Assembly (NCBI GenBank): GCA_000403495.2
Contig: KE159810.1
Span: 833,272-897,271, forward strand
Source: Lachnospiraceae bacterium 10-1
Lineage (GTDB): Bacteria > Bacillota > Clostridia > Lachnospirales > Lachnospiraceae
DNA length: 64,000 bases
Direction: 5' to 3'
Shown: in pieces, positions 30,291-40,235 of the stretch
How the letters are laid out: the number at the start of each line of letters is the position of its first letter
Numbering within the stretch: position 1 is the first letter of the stretch
Notes under the pieces: model-generated
Told to the model about the DNA's origin: nothing
What the model saw: the letters and a program-made list of their open reading frames with translations, nothing else
Databases searched by the model: none
Made by a program: the position numbers and the translations under genes

Positions 30291-30701
30291 ATGGCTGTAG
30301 CACCCATCAACAAAGTACGGGAAGTTGTGGACTACGCCATTACCCGCATTGATCCTGCAAAAATTGACTTAGGCATACCAAACTATGGCTACGACTGGAC
30401 GCTTCCATATGTCCGCGGCAGCTCTGCTGCAGTTACCATCAGCAATTTGGAAGCAATTCAAATCGCCATTGCCCATGATGCGGAAATATTTTTTGACGAA
30501 ACCGCCATGTCTCCTTATTTTCAATATGAGCAAAGCGGGCAGCTTCATGAGGTTTGGTTTGAAGATGTACGAAGCTATCGGGAAAAGTTCTCTCTCCTTC
30601 CTGCCTACCTGCTACGGGGCATGGGGTATTGGCAGATCATGCGGTTTTTCCGTCCCAACTGGCTTCTTCTTCAGGATACCTTTCAAATAAGAAAACTATA
30701 G
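30261..30701 (+). pseudogene. spore GH18 glycosidase (SleL/YaaH-like), C-terminal part interrupted by prophage
   Basis: The open frame gives YTYGPPMAVAPINKVREVVD and GIPNYGYDWTLPYVRGSSAA, then IFFDETAMSPYFQYEQ and YLLRGMGYWQIMRFFRPNW: the C-terminal half of spore-type GH18 N-acetylglucosaminidases that cut cortex peptidoglycan in germination. The catalytic DxDxE region and LysM domains belong to the missing N-terminal part, which should lie beyond the left prophage end. The 3' end overlaps the convergent dipeptidase gene by 6 bases. As it stands it is broken, but precise excision could restore it. Confidence 0.8.
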
Positions 30702-31736
30702 GATCTTTCTGAAAAAGCTGATAAAGTTTCCCCCCATAATACATTTCACATCCTCACAGCTCATTCCTCTTTGTAAAAGCGCAGCGCTAAGCAGCGGAAT
30801 CTGTCCATGATTTAAAAGGCAGTCATACCTTTTTTCAGGTTTCCTCCCACTTAACGCCGCTTTTGCAAAATCATAAGAATCACACAAATCAAAGCCATAG
30901 CCCACATGTAATGCTCCGATTTTTTCTACCTCATACTCTATATGCCTGCAAAGCATCTCCAAATGATTTCCTTCAAAGGAGCCTGCAATATATACACAGC
31001 CATTCATTCCCATAATACCGCCCTGAGCTGACAATGCTTCCATTTGCTCATCTGTCAGGTTCCGGTAATTATCATGAATGTGCCTGCTTCCGGAATGAGT
31101 TGCAACAAAACTTTTTTCTGTAATCCGGCATAGTTGCTCAAAGCCTTCATCATTTAAATGGCTTACATCAAGAAACATGGACAGCTCTTCCATTTTCTTT
31201 ACTGCTTCTATTCCTGCCTCAGTCAGGGCACCAAAAATCTGTCTGTGTTCTGATGCCTTACAGCATCCTGTTGCCAGCGCATTTGCCCTGCTCCAGGTAA
31301 GAGAAGCTCCTCTTACCCCCATTTCATACAGCATATCCAATTTAGCAATATCCTCACCAATACAGTCAAGCCCCTCCATGTATATCATAATTCCAACTTT
31401 ATTCTCTTCCAGTGCTTTGTCTAAATCTGCTTTATTTTTAATCAGTAAAACCTCTTTAAGCCCTTCCACATCTTCTTTCAAAGCATCGATCTGTTTCAGT
31501 GCATTGTCCCATGCCCTATCCAGATTGCCATTTTCCACATAAACAGAGGAAATCACCAAATTGATCCCAGCCTTGCAAAAATACGGTAAATAATAGTTTT
31601 TTACCACATTATGCTCCCCCGCCATATTCCTTAAAAGAATTTCTCCCGCCAAATCCAGGTGGGCATCTACCACCGGATTTTCCTGATGCAGTTTTAACGC
31701 CTGTCTTACATATTCTTCCTTTACCTTAACATCCAT
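30696..31736 (-). CDS. membrane dipeptidase (peptidase M19 family)
   Basis: A 346-residue protein with M19 features: zinc ligands in VVDAHLDLAGEI near residue 22, an MIYMEGLDCIG Glu region, and FVATHSGSRHIHDNYRNLTD near residue 205-225. It hydrolyses dipeptides, using two metal ions. It appears to lack the C-terminal arm seen in some relatives but has the full catalytic set (MNGCVYIAGSFEG and HVGYGFDLCDS). Convergent with the broken GH18 gene. Confidence 0.88.
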   Translation of the reverse strand: MDVKVKEEYVRQALKLHQENPVVDAHLDLAGEILLRNMAGEHNVVKNYYLPYFCKAGINLVISSVYVENGNLDRAWDNALKQIDALKEDVEGLKEVLLIKNKADLDKALEENKVGIMIYMEGLDCIGEDIAKLDMLYEMGVRGASLTWSRANALATGCCKASEHRQIFGALTEAGIEAVKKMEELSMFLDVSHLNDEGFEQLCRITEKSFVATHSGSRHIHDNYRNLTDEQMEALSAQGGIMGMNGCVYIAGSFEGNHLEMLCRHIEYEVEKIGALHVGYGFDLCDSYDFAKAALSGRKPEKRYDCLLNHGQIPLLSAALLQRGMSCEDVKCIMGGNFISFFRKIL

Positions 31737-31843
31737 ATCTACATCCTTTCCCCGCTGCCCTGTATCCCAAAGTTGTCACCATCCAACTTTTGTTTACCAA
31801 GCTCACCCATTCACTTTTGAAGGTATTCCACCGGCCGCATCAT

Positions 31844-31877
31844 AAAAGGTGCACCGGATTTTTCCAACGCACCTTTT
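31844..31877. terminator. intrinsic terminator of pseB-like gene
   Basis: AAAAGGTGC (31844-31852) and GCACCTTTT (31869-31877) form a 9-bp stem with T runs on both strands, in the 205-base gap between the dipeptidase and pseB-like genes. Confidence 0.65.
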
Positions 31878-31941
31878 TCTTTTATCTATATGCAGTTCTT
31901 TAAAAACTGTAACCACTTAGCCTTTGGCATTCAAAAAAGCT

Positions 31942-32940
31942 TTATTTCTCAAGATCCACCTTTTTAAGCAGTTCCTGAATATCCTGAACACTAAGCCACT
32001 CTTTATTGTTTCCGGAGCTGTAGGAAAAGCCTTCCTCCACCTTCTGACCGCTTAAATTTATCTTTTGCTTGTCGTTCCAAACCACTTGGGGATATACAAT
32101 AAAATGCTTGTCATACTCATAGGTGGTCGCAGAATCCTCCACTGTCACCATAATTTCATGAAGCTTTTCTCCCGGGCGGATTCCGATTTCCGGCATCTTA
32201 CATCCTGGCAGCATAGCCTGGGCCAAATCCGTCACTTTAAAGGAAGGAATTTTGCTGATAAAAGTCTCGCCGCCGTTTGCTTCTTCCAATGCCTTAATTA
32301 CCAGCTCAACCCCCTGTGTCAGACTGATCCAGAAGCGCGTCATGCGGTAGTCAGTAATTGGCAGCTCGTTTCCACCATTTTTGATAATATTATGGAATAC
32401 AGGAATGATGGATCCCCGGCTTCCTGCCACATTTCCATAACGGACAATTGAAAAATTAATGTCCTTAGAGCCTGCATATGCATTGGCTGCTATAAACAAT
32501 TTATCTGATACCAGCTTGGTGCCTCCATACAGATTCACCGGATTCACCGCCTTGTCAGTGGAAAGCGCAACTACCTTCTTCACCCCGGAATCCAAGGATG
32601 CATCTATTACATTCTGGGCCCCGTGAATATTGGTCTTGATAGCTTCGTTAGGGTTATATTCACATGCCGGAACCTGCTTTAAGGCTGCTGCATGAATCAC
32701 AAAGTCCACGCCTTCAAAAGCCCTGCGAAGCCTTTCTTTATCTCTTACGTCCCCAATAAAAAACCGGAGCTTGTCCTTGTATTCTTTAAATTCATTCTCC
32801 ATGATAAACTGTTTAAATTCATCTCTGGAGTATATGATAATCTTCTTCGGATTGTAATTTGTAAGCACGTACTTTGTAAAACATTTGCCAAAAGATCCTG
32901 TGCCGCCGGTAATAAGAATTGTTTTGTTATCCAATAACAT
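31942..32940 (-). CDS. pseB: UDP-N-acetylglucosamine 4,6-dehydratase (inverting), PseB-like
   Basis: A protein of about 332 residues of the short-chain dehydrogenase/CapD type: the NAD motif TILITGGTGSFGKCFTKYVL, then IIIYSRDEFKQ and HAAALKQVPACEYNPNEAIK, and the SYK-type active site with LYGGTKLVSDK. This converts UDP-GlcNAc to a 4-keto-6-deoxy sugar, first step to pseudaminic acid and related sugars. Later Pse genes are not in the window, so its end product is open. The ATG at 32940 after GGAGG is preferred to an upstream one at 32991. Confidence 0.88.
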   Translation of the reverse strand: MLLDNKTILITGGTGSFGKCFTKYVLTNYNPKKIIIYSRDEFKQFIMENEFKEYKDKLRFFIGDVRDKERLRRAFEGVDFVIHAAALKQVPACEYNPNEAIKTNIHGAQNVIDASLDSGVKKVVALSTDKAVNPVNLYGGTKLVSDKLFIAANAYAGSKDINFSIVRYGNVAGSRGSIIPVFHNIIKNGGNELPITDYRMTRFWISLTQGVELVIKALEEANGGETFISKIPSFKVTDLAQAMLPGCKMPEIGIRPGEKLHEIMVTVEDSATTYEYDKHFIVYPQVVWNDKQKINLSGQKVEEGFSYSSGNNKEWLSVQDIQELLKKVDLEK

Positions 32941-33055
32941 AAAACTGCCTCCACTTGCTCTATAATTTACAAAGGCCTTGACCAGAGGCAAGGCCTTGCG
33001 AATATCATATCACAAATCAAACATAACAGCAAATTTTTTTCAAACCAGCAGATTT

Positions 33056-35638
33056 CTAACAGGTAGCCCCGCCTTTCATATGTTTCTGAGCCGATATATT
33101 TTCCTGCTTTCTTTCCAGCAGGTCATCTGCAAGGAGCTGCTTTTGTACCTGTTCAAAACCGATTCTCTCTACCGTATCAGCAAAACGCTCCCCGGTAATG
33201 CCCTGTTCCCTGAATAAAAGAATCGCTTTTTCCACAATGGCAAGCACCTCTTCCTTATCCGTAAATACTTTATCAAGATATCTTCCTCTGGCAACCTTCT
33301 TTCCCCAGCGGCCGCCAATATAAATCCGGTAGCCATTCACATAATTTTCCAATGCACCAAAAGGGCACTTACCCATGCAGCGGCCGCAATGATTACACTC
33401 ATTCTCATCAATAACCAGCCTGCCTTCCTTAAGACCGGCAACTTTGATAGGACAGTTTTTCTCTACCTGGCATACTTTGCACCCCCGGCACTTTTCAGGA
33501 TCAAGCTGAGGTACACGCTGTCCGATAATCCCCAGGTCATTCAGATCAGGCTTTACACAATTGTTGGGACATCCGCCTACTGCTATCTTAAATTTATGAG
33601 GCAGCTTTACAGATGCATAACCATGGAAAAATCTCTCATGAATTTCTTCTGATAATTCAAAGGTATCAATCAATCCATACTGGCAGGTAGTTCCTTTACA
33701 GGATACCACCGGACGTACCTTAGAGCCTGTGCCGCCCATCTCTAAGCCTGCTTCTGACAGATACTCCCGAAGCGGTTCAATATTTTCAAAGGGAACTCCC
33801 TGTATTTCCATAGTCAGCCGGGAGGTCATAGTTACTTCACCGCTTCCAAACTGCTCTGCCGCCTGGGCAATTGCTTTTGCTTCTTCTGCTGTGATCTTTC
33901 CATTCCGTGTGATTACCCGTCCATTAAACTTATCCGGCGTCCTCTTATCCTTTAAAAAGCCAAGCGCCTTTACTCTGGTTTCCTCTTCCCTGGAAACCTG
34001 ACCGCCATCATTTTTTACCTTTACATCATTAAAGAAAGTGGCGCCTTCCAGCACAATGGTATTGGTATAGCCATAAAAGCGCAGGCGGTTCTGTAAAAAA
34101 TATCCTCTCTTTCCTTTTGCACATACGAGCAGCAGCTTTTCTTCCCTGCCAATTCCGGGCAGTTCTCCTTTTACACTGGCAAGATCAATATATTCCGCAC
34201 CGGGGATGGTGGGAACCGGCGCCACATCCAGTATCCTGAAGCCTTCCGCTTTCCCTTCCGCATACTCTGCCGGAGTCATGCTTACCATATCTCCATTTAA
34301 TTTATTCATAAGTACATACACTGCCTGCACCAAGGGATGAATTGCAGTAGAAAAAGGTGGTGCGTAAGCAAAATCCGCATTTTCAAAGTCTTCCAGCCTT
34401 GCTCCCATATTGATTCCCATTACTGCAATGTCTACCATCTTATCCACAGCCCCCGGTCCAAATACCTGTAAGCCAAGCAGCTTATGGCTTTCCTTATCTG
34501 CAATCAGCTTTGTTGCAAAGAACGCCGAATCCGGATAATAATGGGCTTTATCATCCGTAACTGCAAGCACTGTTTCCACCTGATAACCTGCATCGATAGC
34601 CTGTGCTTCGGTCAGTCCGGTACGCCCACAGTTAAGTCCCGGCAGCTTTACCACACCGGTTCCCAATACACCCGGATATTCCTTCTGCTCTCCGGCAAGA
34701 ATCTGTGCCAAAGTACGTCCTTCCAGATTGGCAGAAGATCCCATCGGGGACCACTGGGCCTTTCCGGTAATTCGGCTGACTACCTGTACACAATCGCCTG
34801 CCGCATAAACATCAGTAAGGCTGGTTTTCATAGTCCGGTCTACCAGAATCGTTCCCCGGTTCATTTCAATACCGCTATTTTCTAAAAATCCGGTGTTGGG
34901 GCGAATACCCGCTGCCATGATCACAAGTCCACAGCTTAGCACGCCTGCACTGGTTTTTATGGATGATACCTTTTTATCACCTGAAATCTCTTCCGCCTTT
35001 GTTCCCGTAATAACCTTAATTCCTTTTTTCAATAAATGTTTTTTGCCATAGGCCGCCATTTCAGGATCCAGTATGTTGGGAAGAATCTGGGGGGCAAAAT
35101 CGATCACTGTAACTGAAACACCCTTCTGCTGCAAATTTTCCGCCATTTCAAGACCAATAAATCCTGCGCCAACCACCACTGCTTTTTTTACATTTTCTTC
35201 TTCCACATAAGCTCTTACATTAACCGCGTCTTCTGGAGTGCGCATGGTGAATACCCCGCCCAGTTCCATTCCCTTTACTGGCAAAACTGCCGGAGAAGCT
35301 CCTGTTGCAATTACCAGCTTATCGTAATTATGTACTTCCTCTTCACCGGTTTTTACATCCTTTGCCCTGACAGATTTTGTCTGTGGATCAATGCTAACCA
35401 CCTCTTTTTCCGTGAGCACTTCCACCCCTGTCAGCGCCGCATATTTTGCCGGTGTATTTACAATCAATTCCTCCGGTTCCTGAATCATGCCACCTACATA
35501 ATAAGGAAGTCCGCAGCCCGCATAGGAAATATCTCTGCTTTTTGTAAGCAGAGTAACCTGCATATTTCTGTCCGCCCGTTTTAATTTTGCTGCGGTCTTT
35601 GTCCCGGCCGCCACACCTCCAACCACTAATACCTTCAT
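33056..35638 (-). CDS. CoA-disulfide reductase / rhodanese / sulfite reductase-ferredoxin fusion
   Basis: An 860-residue protein. Residues about 1-440 are an FAD-dependent CoA-disulfide reductase (KVLVVGGVAAGTKTAAKLKR, active Cys in YAGCGLPYY, and VVGAGFIGLEMAE). About 455-545 is a rhodanese domain with Cys in LLLVCAKGKRG. About 590-700 is a siroheme/4Fe-4S reductase domain (VSCKGTTCQYG, GGCPNNCVKP), and then two ferredoxin motifs (CRGCKVCQVEKNCP and CNHCGRCMGKCP). Such fusions move electrons from NAD(P)H to sulfur or sulfite. It overlaps the EAL gene stop by 4 bases (ATGA). Confidence 0.85.
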   Translation of the reverse strand: MKVLVVGGVAAGTKTAAKLKRADRNMQVTLLTKSRDISYAGCGLPYYVGGMIQEPEELIVNTPAKYAALTGVEVLTEKEVVSIDPQTKSVRAKDVKTGEEEVHNYDKLVIATGASPAVLPVKGMELGGVFTMRTPEDAVNVRAYVEEENVKKAVVVGAGFIGLEMAENLQQKGVSVTVIDFAPQILPNILDPEMAAYGKKHLLKKGIKVITGTKAEEISGDKKVSSIKTSAGVLSCGLVIMAAGIRPNTGFLENSGIEMNRGTILVDRTMKTSLTDVYAAGDCVQVVSRITGKAQWSPMGSSANLEGRTLAQILAGEQKEYPGVLGTGVVKLPGLNCGRTGLTEAQAIDAGYQVETVLAVTDDKAHYYPDSAFFATKLIADKESHKLLGLQVFGPGAVDKMVDIAVMGINMGARLEDFENADFAYAPPFSTAIHPLVQAVYVLMNKLNGDMVSMTPAEYAEGKAEGFRILDVAPVPTIPGAEYIDLASVKGELPGIGREEKLLLVCAKGKRGYFLQNRLRFYGYTNTIVLEGATFFNDVKVKNDGGQVSREEETRVKALGFLKDKRTPDKFNGRVITRNGKITAEEAKAIAQAAEQFGSGEVTMTSRLTMEIQGVPFENIEPLREYLSEAGLEMGGTGSKVRPVVSCKGTTCQYGLIDTFELSEEIHERFFHGYASVKLPHKFKIAVGGCPNNCVKPDLNDLGIIGQRVPQLDPEKCRGCKVCQVEKNCPIKVAGLKEGRLVIDENECNHCGRCMGKCPFGALENYVNGYRIYIGGRWGKKVARGRYLDKVFTDKEEVLAIVEKAILLFREQGITGERFADTVERIGFEQVQKQLLADDLLERKQENISAQKHMKGGATC

Positions 35639-37410
35639 ATACTTCCTCCTTTACTTATTCCGCCTGCATTCTTTTGTTTCAATAAAAGCTCAAAAAAATC
35701 TTCTGCCGGCATAGGTTTTGCATAGTAATACCCCTGCACCTGATCACAGCCAATGCTCTGTAAAAGCTCTGTCTGCTCTTTGGTTTCCACCCCTTCTGCC
35801 AAAAGTCCCAGCTCCAGCTTATCTGCCATAGAAACCACCTGCTCCAAAATCATTCTTCCTTTATTTGAAACTGTCATATTTTCAATAAATTTCCTGTCAA
35901 GCTTAATTACGTCAAAAGGAGTTTCCAACAGTATATTCAAGGAAGAATAACCGCTTCCAAAATCATCCATTAAAAGAGTAAATCCTTCTTCCTTAAGCTG
36001 CAATGCTTTCATGCTCACCTGCTGGTTATCTGCCGTCTCCGTAATTTCCAATTCCAACAGCTTTTTAGAAATGCCATATTCTTCTATCATGTCTGCAAGT
36101 ACCTGTATGCATTCATCATCCAGAAGATGTACTCTTGACATATTTACAGAGACGGGGCAAAAATCAACTCCGGCTTCCCTGCATCTTGCAAGAAAGCGGC
36201 ATGCTTCCTCCCATATATAATAATCTACCTTTTTTATAAATCCATTTTCTTCAATAATGGGAATAAACTGATCCGGATAAATCATTCCGCGCTCCGGATG
36301 ATGCCACCGTATTAATGCTTCCGCACCAATAATCTCATTTTTTGCAATACTGTATTTAGGTTGAAGATACATCATAAATTGTCTTTCAGTAATAGCAGCC
36401 TGCATGTTTTCTTCAATAAATTTTCTGTTATATAATGTATCTTTGAACTGCTCCTTATAAAATAGTACATTTGTTACTATATTATTTTTGGCAGCCTTCC
36501 TTGCCATAGCCGCCCGATCCTCCATCTGCCGCTGTTCCATTTCCCTGTCTTCAATGGTGTACACACCATAGGCCATCTGAAGTTTTACATTTTTAAAGTT
36601 ATTAATCTTTCCATCCAGTTGACGGATAAATTCCACTAACTCTTCTTCATCCTCATACTCTGTAACTACCATGAACACATCACTTCGCAGATTCACAAAA
36701 AACTGTCTCTCATGACAACTTTCCTTCAGCCCACGGATAATAAAGTCTAAAACTTCATTTCCAAACTTTTCCCCGTACAAATCATTGATAATTTTAAATT
36801 TACGCACATCAAACTGAATAAATCCAATTTCCTTAGTAGATGAAAAAATCAGTTCATTGACATTTTTTCTAAAACGCCTGATTCGGCTGATGGTTTTCAG
36901 TATGTTCTGCACCTCGTCCTTTTCCGGCAGATCCTCTAAGTTTATACTGCTTTCTTCTTTATCCTTTAATTGGTCCTCCAGCATTTTTTCCAATATTTCA
37001 ATACTGACGTTGATTGCCCTTGGACATTTCTGCAAAATTAACCCTTCCTGACGGATAGCTGCCATTTCCTTTGGTTTTGATATGTCCTTTCCCAAAATGT
37101 CCCTGCACTTGATTTTTCCGTTCATTTTCTCTCTAAATGCATTTATAAACTCGTCTGTCTTTTTATTTCCGTAAATTTCCTGTTCCCTGTCCTGTGAATC
37201 ATAAAACCCCAGTGCCATTCCAAGCACCATCAGCGCTGCCGTAATGCATCCGCATACACTCCCCTGATGCATTCCTCCGCCAAAGCATGTACTGATTTTA
37301 AACGCTGTCTTTAAGTCCATGCCAAAGTCCTCTGCAAACGCCCCAAATAATGCCTGTGAACAATGATACTGCTGGCGCAAAAGATGTTCCGCTTTCTCAC
37401 TGTGTGTCAT
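35635..37410 (-). CDS. C_GCAxxG_C_C redox domain - degenerate GGDEF - EAL protein (c-di-GMP phosphodiesterase)
   Basis: A protein of about 591 residues. Its N-terminus (about 1-150) has the C_GCAxxG_C_C pattern (YHCSQALFGAFAEDFG, STCFGGGMHQGSVCGC) of redox-active Cys proteins. A diguanylate-cyclase-like region follows, with RSDVF at the GGDEF position, so it is degenerate. The EAL domain is complete (GAEALIRWHHPERG, VNMSR, LEITET, MDDFGSGYSSL, IKLDRKF) and should cut c-di-GMP. A GGGGGATC site precedes the ATG at 37410. Its stop overlaps the sulfur-reductase gene, which hints at redox or sulfur sensing. Confidence 0.82.
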   Translation of the reverse strand: MTHSEKAEHLLRQQYHCSQALFGAFAEDFGMDLKTAFKISTCFGGGMHQGSVCGCITAALMVLGMALGFYDSQDREQEIYGNKKTDEFINAFREKMNGKIKCRDILGKDISKPKEMAAIRQEGLILQKCPRAINVSIEILEKMLEDQLKDKEESSINLEDLPEKDEVQNILKTISRIRRFRKNVNELIFSSTKEIGFIQFDVRKFKIINDLYGEKFGNEVLDFIIRGLKESCHERQFFVNLRSDVFMVVTEYEDEEELVEFIRQLDGKINNFKNVKLQMAYGVYTIEDREMEQRQMEDRAAMARKAAKNNIVTNVLFYKEQFKDTLYNRKFIEENMQAAITERQFMMYLQPKYSIAKNEIIGAEALIRWHHPERGMIYPDQFIPIIEENGFIKKVDYYIWEEACRFLARCREAGVDFCPVSVNMSRVHLLDDECIQVLADMIEEYGISKKLLELEITETADNQQVSMKALQLKEEGFTLLMDDFGSGYSSLNILLETPFDVIKLDRKFIENMTVSNKGRMILEQVVSMADKLELGLLAEGVETKEQTELLQSIGCDQVQGYYYAKPMPAEDFFELLLKQKNAGGISKGGSI

Positions 37411-37538
37411 GCGATCCCCCACTTTTCCATCGGAAATACCGATAATATATTTTTACTATCATTTTAACAAAAATATACGAAAATGTGAAGCATCATGAGG
37501 CACATAGACATAGGACAGTCAACATTAAATCAATACTG

Positions 37539-38453
37539 TTATTCATCCCCCCTGCTTAATGCAATTGCCGCTATCGCGCACAAAATCCCTCCAACCACAA
37601 AAGCTAAGTAGGAATACCGCCATGCTTCTTTTAAAATTCCAATCAGAAAAAAAACAATGGTTGATATAAGCATAATACAACCGCATAATTTTCCAATTAA
37701 TTCATCTCTCTTTTTCTTTTCAGGTGAAGGATTATTTTCCTTATTATATCCTTTAATATTATATTTTTCCTTCTGTAGTGCCGTGAAAGTAAGCAGGGAA
37801 ACTGCTGCCGTAACAATCATCATAAAAATTCCATTAATATAATATTCCCACTTTTCCACCTGCATTTTATCCGCAAGCTGTAGTTTTTCTAACCTGGCAT
37901 CTGCCATAATAACAAATAAACAGCCAGTTAAAATCAGCCCTACACCTACAACAATTCCTATAATAAAATGCTTGTAAGCCCTCTCTTTTTCTTCTTCCGT
38001 ATAAAAATCTTCTATTTGGGGATTTTTTTCATTAAAACGAATACTCTGCATTCCGATTACAATAAAGATCATAACAGACACAATAAGCAGTACAAAGAAA
38101 GCTGCTGTTGCCATATCTTCTTCAATACCGGCTCCGCAAAGCAGCATCATCAGGCTAATACCAAAAAGCAATATTCCCACACCGGCCGAAATCATTCTGC
38201 TGAAAGTGTTTTTAAATTTGTCATATCCATAACTGTCTTTTGCAAAAGCCTGACTTACATCTCCCTGCATTAAAGTGTCCATATTGCAGTGAAACATATT
38301 GCAGATCTGCAGCAGCTTTTCCATCTCAGGAAAACTTTGTCCTGACTCCCATTTGGAAACAGACTGCCTTGATACTTCAAGCTGTTCTGCTAATTGTTCT
38401 TGTGTAATTTCTTTCTGTTTTCTTAAATACTGTAAATTTTCTCCAAAACTCAT
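37539..38453 (-). CDS. XRE-family regulator with membrane domain
   Basis: A 304-residue protein. The N-terminal HTH (ITQEQLAEQLEVSRQSVSKW, residues 15-34, then ESGQSFPEMEKL) is joined to about six membrane segments (residues about 85-300, for example GVGILLFGISLMMLLCGAG). These membrane-tied XRE proteins are common in Firmicutes and sense envelope or unknown signals. It stands alone between the redox operon and the polysaccharide cluster. Confidence 0.8.
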   Translation of the reverse strand: MSFGENLQYLRKQKEITQEQLAEQLEVSRQSVSKWESGQSFPEMEKLLQICNMFHCNMDTLMQGDVSQAFAKDSYGYDKFKNTFSRMISAGVGILLFGISLMMLLCGAGIEEDMATAAFFVLLIVSVMIFIVIGMQSIRFNEKNPQIEDFYTEEEKERAYKHFIIGIVVGVGLILTGCLFVIMADARLEKLQLADKMQVEKWEYYINGIFMMIVTAAVSLLTFTALQKEKYNIKGYNKENNPSPEKKKRDELIGKLCGCIMLISTIVFFLIGILKEAWRYSYLAFVVGGILCAIAAIALSRGDE

Positions 38454-38585
38454 TTGACTTTGCTCCTTTCAATCTTTCCTCGTTTACTGTATGGTTATAT
38501 CATACAGTTGCATGGGAGCAACTTCTATCAATCTCATGTTGCTTTTAAGTTTTTTGATGTCGCTTTTCGGTTGCAATCCCCCTTT

Positions 38586-40235
38586 TTACTGCATTTTGTA
38601 CAATGTCCACAATCCTTTTTGTGCAACCACTTCATAAGCAGTCAGATGAATATTTGCTTCAAGCAGCTTCTCAAGACACTCTTCTTTATTCTCATAATCA
38701 GCCACATAAACTAACAGCCGACTGCTCTCCGTAATTTCTTTATCTGTAATTTGTTCCTGATTTCCCTGACTCGCCATATAAAATTTATCATATTCCATTA
38801 ACTCATCAGAAAGCCACCAAACATGATCAGAGGATGCATCATTGTAAAAAACCACTACAGGTTCATTTGGGCAGGCTTTTACATATTCCATTACCTCCCT
38901 TTCCTCTTCATAAAGGAAAAAGACTTTATCTCCTTTCAGTGCAAGTCCGTTCATAATCAAAATGACAATACTTCCGAAAAGCGCCGTCGCGCACACTGCA
39001 TTACTGCCTGCCTTCTGCCTGCCAGCCCCAAAAGGCTCCAAGGCAAAAATCTCTTCTGTAAGTCTAAAGATAACATACAAAATCGAAAAAAGAAAAATGC
39101 CATACACAGGAAGTTGATACCTGTTGGAAGTTTCTCCTAAAATTAAAGCTGTTTTTGACACCGTAAAAAAATATCCTGCTCCGGCAAATAATAAAAGTCC
39201 TGTACTTTCATTTAAAACTTTCCATTTTCCGCCTTTTCTTTTCTTCAAAAACCACACGGTCACTGCTAAAAGACATATTCCTAAAAGCCACCAGCTTAAC
39301 GTTCCATTTAATACATAATCGTCGAACAATCCTCCAAAAAACTTAAGCCGCCCCCATGTATTAGAAGCATTGCTGAACTCACTAACCGCTTCTGTCCCCC
39401 GATATCCCCTGAAAATATGGGATAAGCTGGCGGGATAATAGCAAATTGCCAATCCAAGTCCTGCCGCACAGGCGGCTGCATAACCGCATAGCGGCTTGAT
39501 TTTTTTGTTTTTCAGAAGATAAAAGCAAAATCCTGCCCCTAAAAAGAAATGAAAAATAATATAATAATATTGGGTTAAAAATCCTAAAAATACAGTAATA
39601 CTAAGTGGCAGCAAAAAGCTCTTTACCCTATAGTCCTGCTGTTTTACCGCCCGAAGGTGCAAATCCATGCAAAGTAAAATAAATAAAGTAAGCCACTGAT
39701 ACATACGGATAAACATGACTCCTGAAATCACGGCAGGACAAAATCCCCATGCAAGACAGGTTAAAAAAGCTATCAAGCCTGCCTTTTTGCTGAATTTTTC
39801 ACTTTGCTCCCTGCCGGAGGCCGCCGTATATGCACCATAAGCCAGCAGCAGGTATGAGATTACATAGGCAGTTAAATTTACCCCAATTCCCAGCCATTTG
39901 CTAAACAAATCAGGAAACAGGGAACAGGCAGTATGGAAAATATAGTAATAAACCGGAGGGTGCACATCCCATGACTGCATCTGTTTCACCACATCATACC
40001 GAAATTCTTCTCCCGAAAGTACCACAAAATCATTTCGAAGCGCATCCTTTTCCATCCACTGTCTATCCTCTACTGACAGTCCTGCCGTTTTATTTGTGGA
40101 GTAATAAGTATAAAGTTCATCTTCGTGAAAACCAGCCTTCCGGCTGCCATAATAAAAAAGACAGCCTATCTGCAGAAAAAGCAGTACTCCCATCGCAAGT
40201 CCAAATTTAAAATTTATTTTCAAGGCTCTATTCAT
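38586..40235 (-). CDS. GT-C fold membrane glycosyltransferase (ArnT/PMT-like)
   Basis: A 549-residue integral membrane protein with about 11-12 hydrophobic segments. A conserved acidic motif FHEDELYTYY in the first external loop and the WDVHPPVYYYIFH motif match GT39-like GT-C glycosyltransferases. These transfer sugars from polyprenyl phosphate at the outside of the membrane. It is the last gene of the polysaccharide cluster and its start overlaps the GT2 stop by 4 bases. It may decorate the polymer or a protein. Confidence 0.8.
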   Translation of the reverse strand: MNRALKINFKFGLAMGVLLFLQIGCLFYYGSRKAGFHEDELYTYYSTNKTAGLSVEDRQWMEKDALRNDFVVLSGEEFRYDVVKQMQSWDVHPPVYYYIFHTACSLFPDLFSKWLGIGVNLTAYVISYLLLAYGAYTAASGREQSEKFSKKAGLIAFLTCLAWGFCPAVISGVMFIRMYQWLTLFILLCMDLHLRAVKQQDYRVKSFLLPLSITVFLGFLTQYYYIIFHFFLGAGFCFYLLKNKKIKPLCGYAAACAAGLGLAICYYPASLSHIFRGYRGTEAVSEFSNASNTWGRLKFFGGLFDDYVLNGTLSWWLLGICLLAVTVWFLKKRKGGKWKVLNESTGLLLFAGAGYFFTVSKTALILGETSNRYQLPVYGIFLFSILYVIFRLTEEIFALEPFGAGRQKAGSNAVCATALFGSIVILIMNGLALKGDKVFFLYEEEREVMEYVKACPNEPVVVFYNDASSDHVWWLSDELMEYDKFYMASQGNQEQITDKEITESSRLLVYVADYENKEECLEKLLEANIHLTAYEVVAQKGLWTLYKMQ

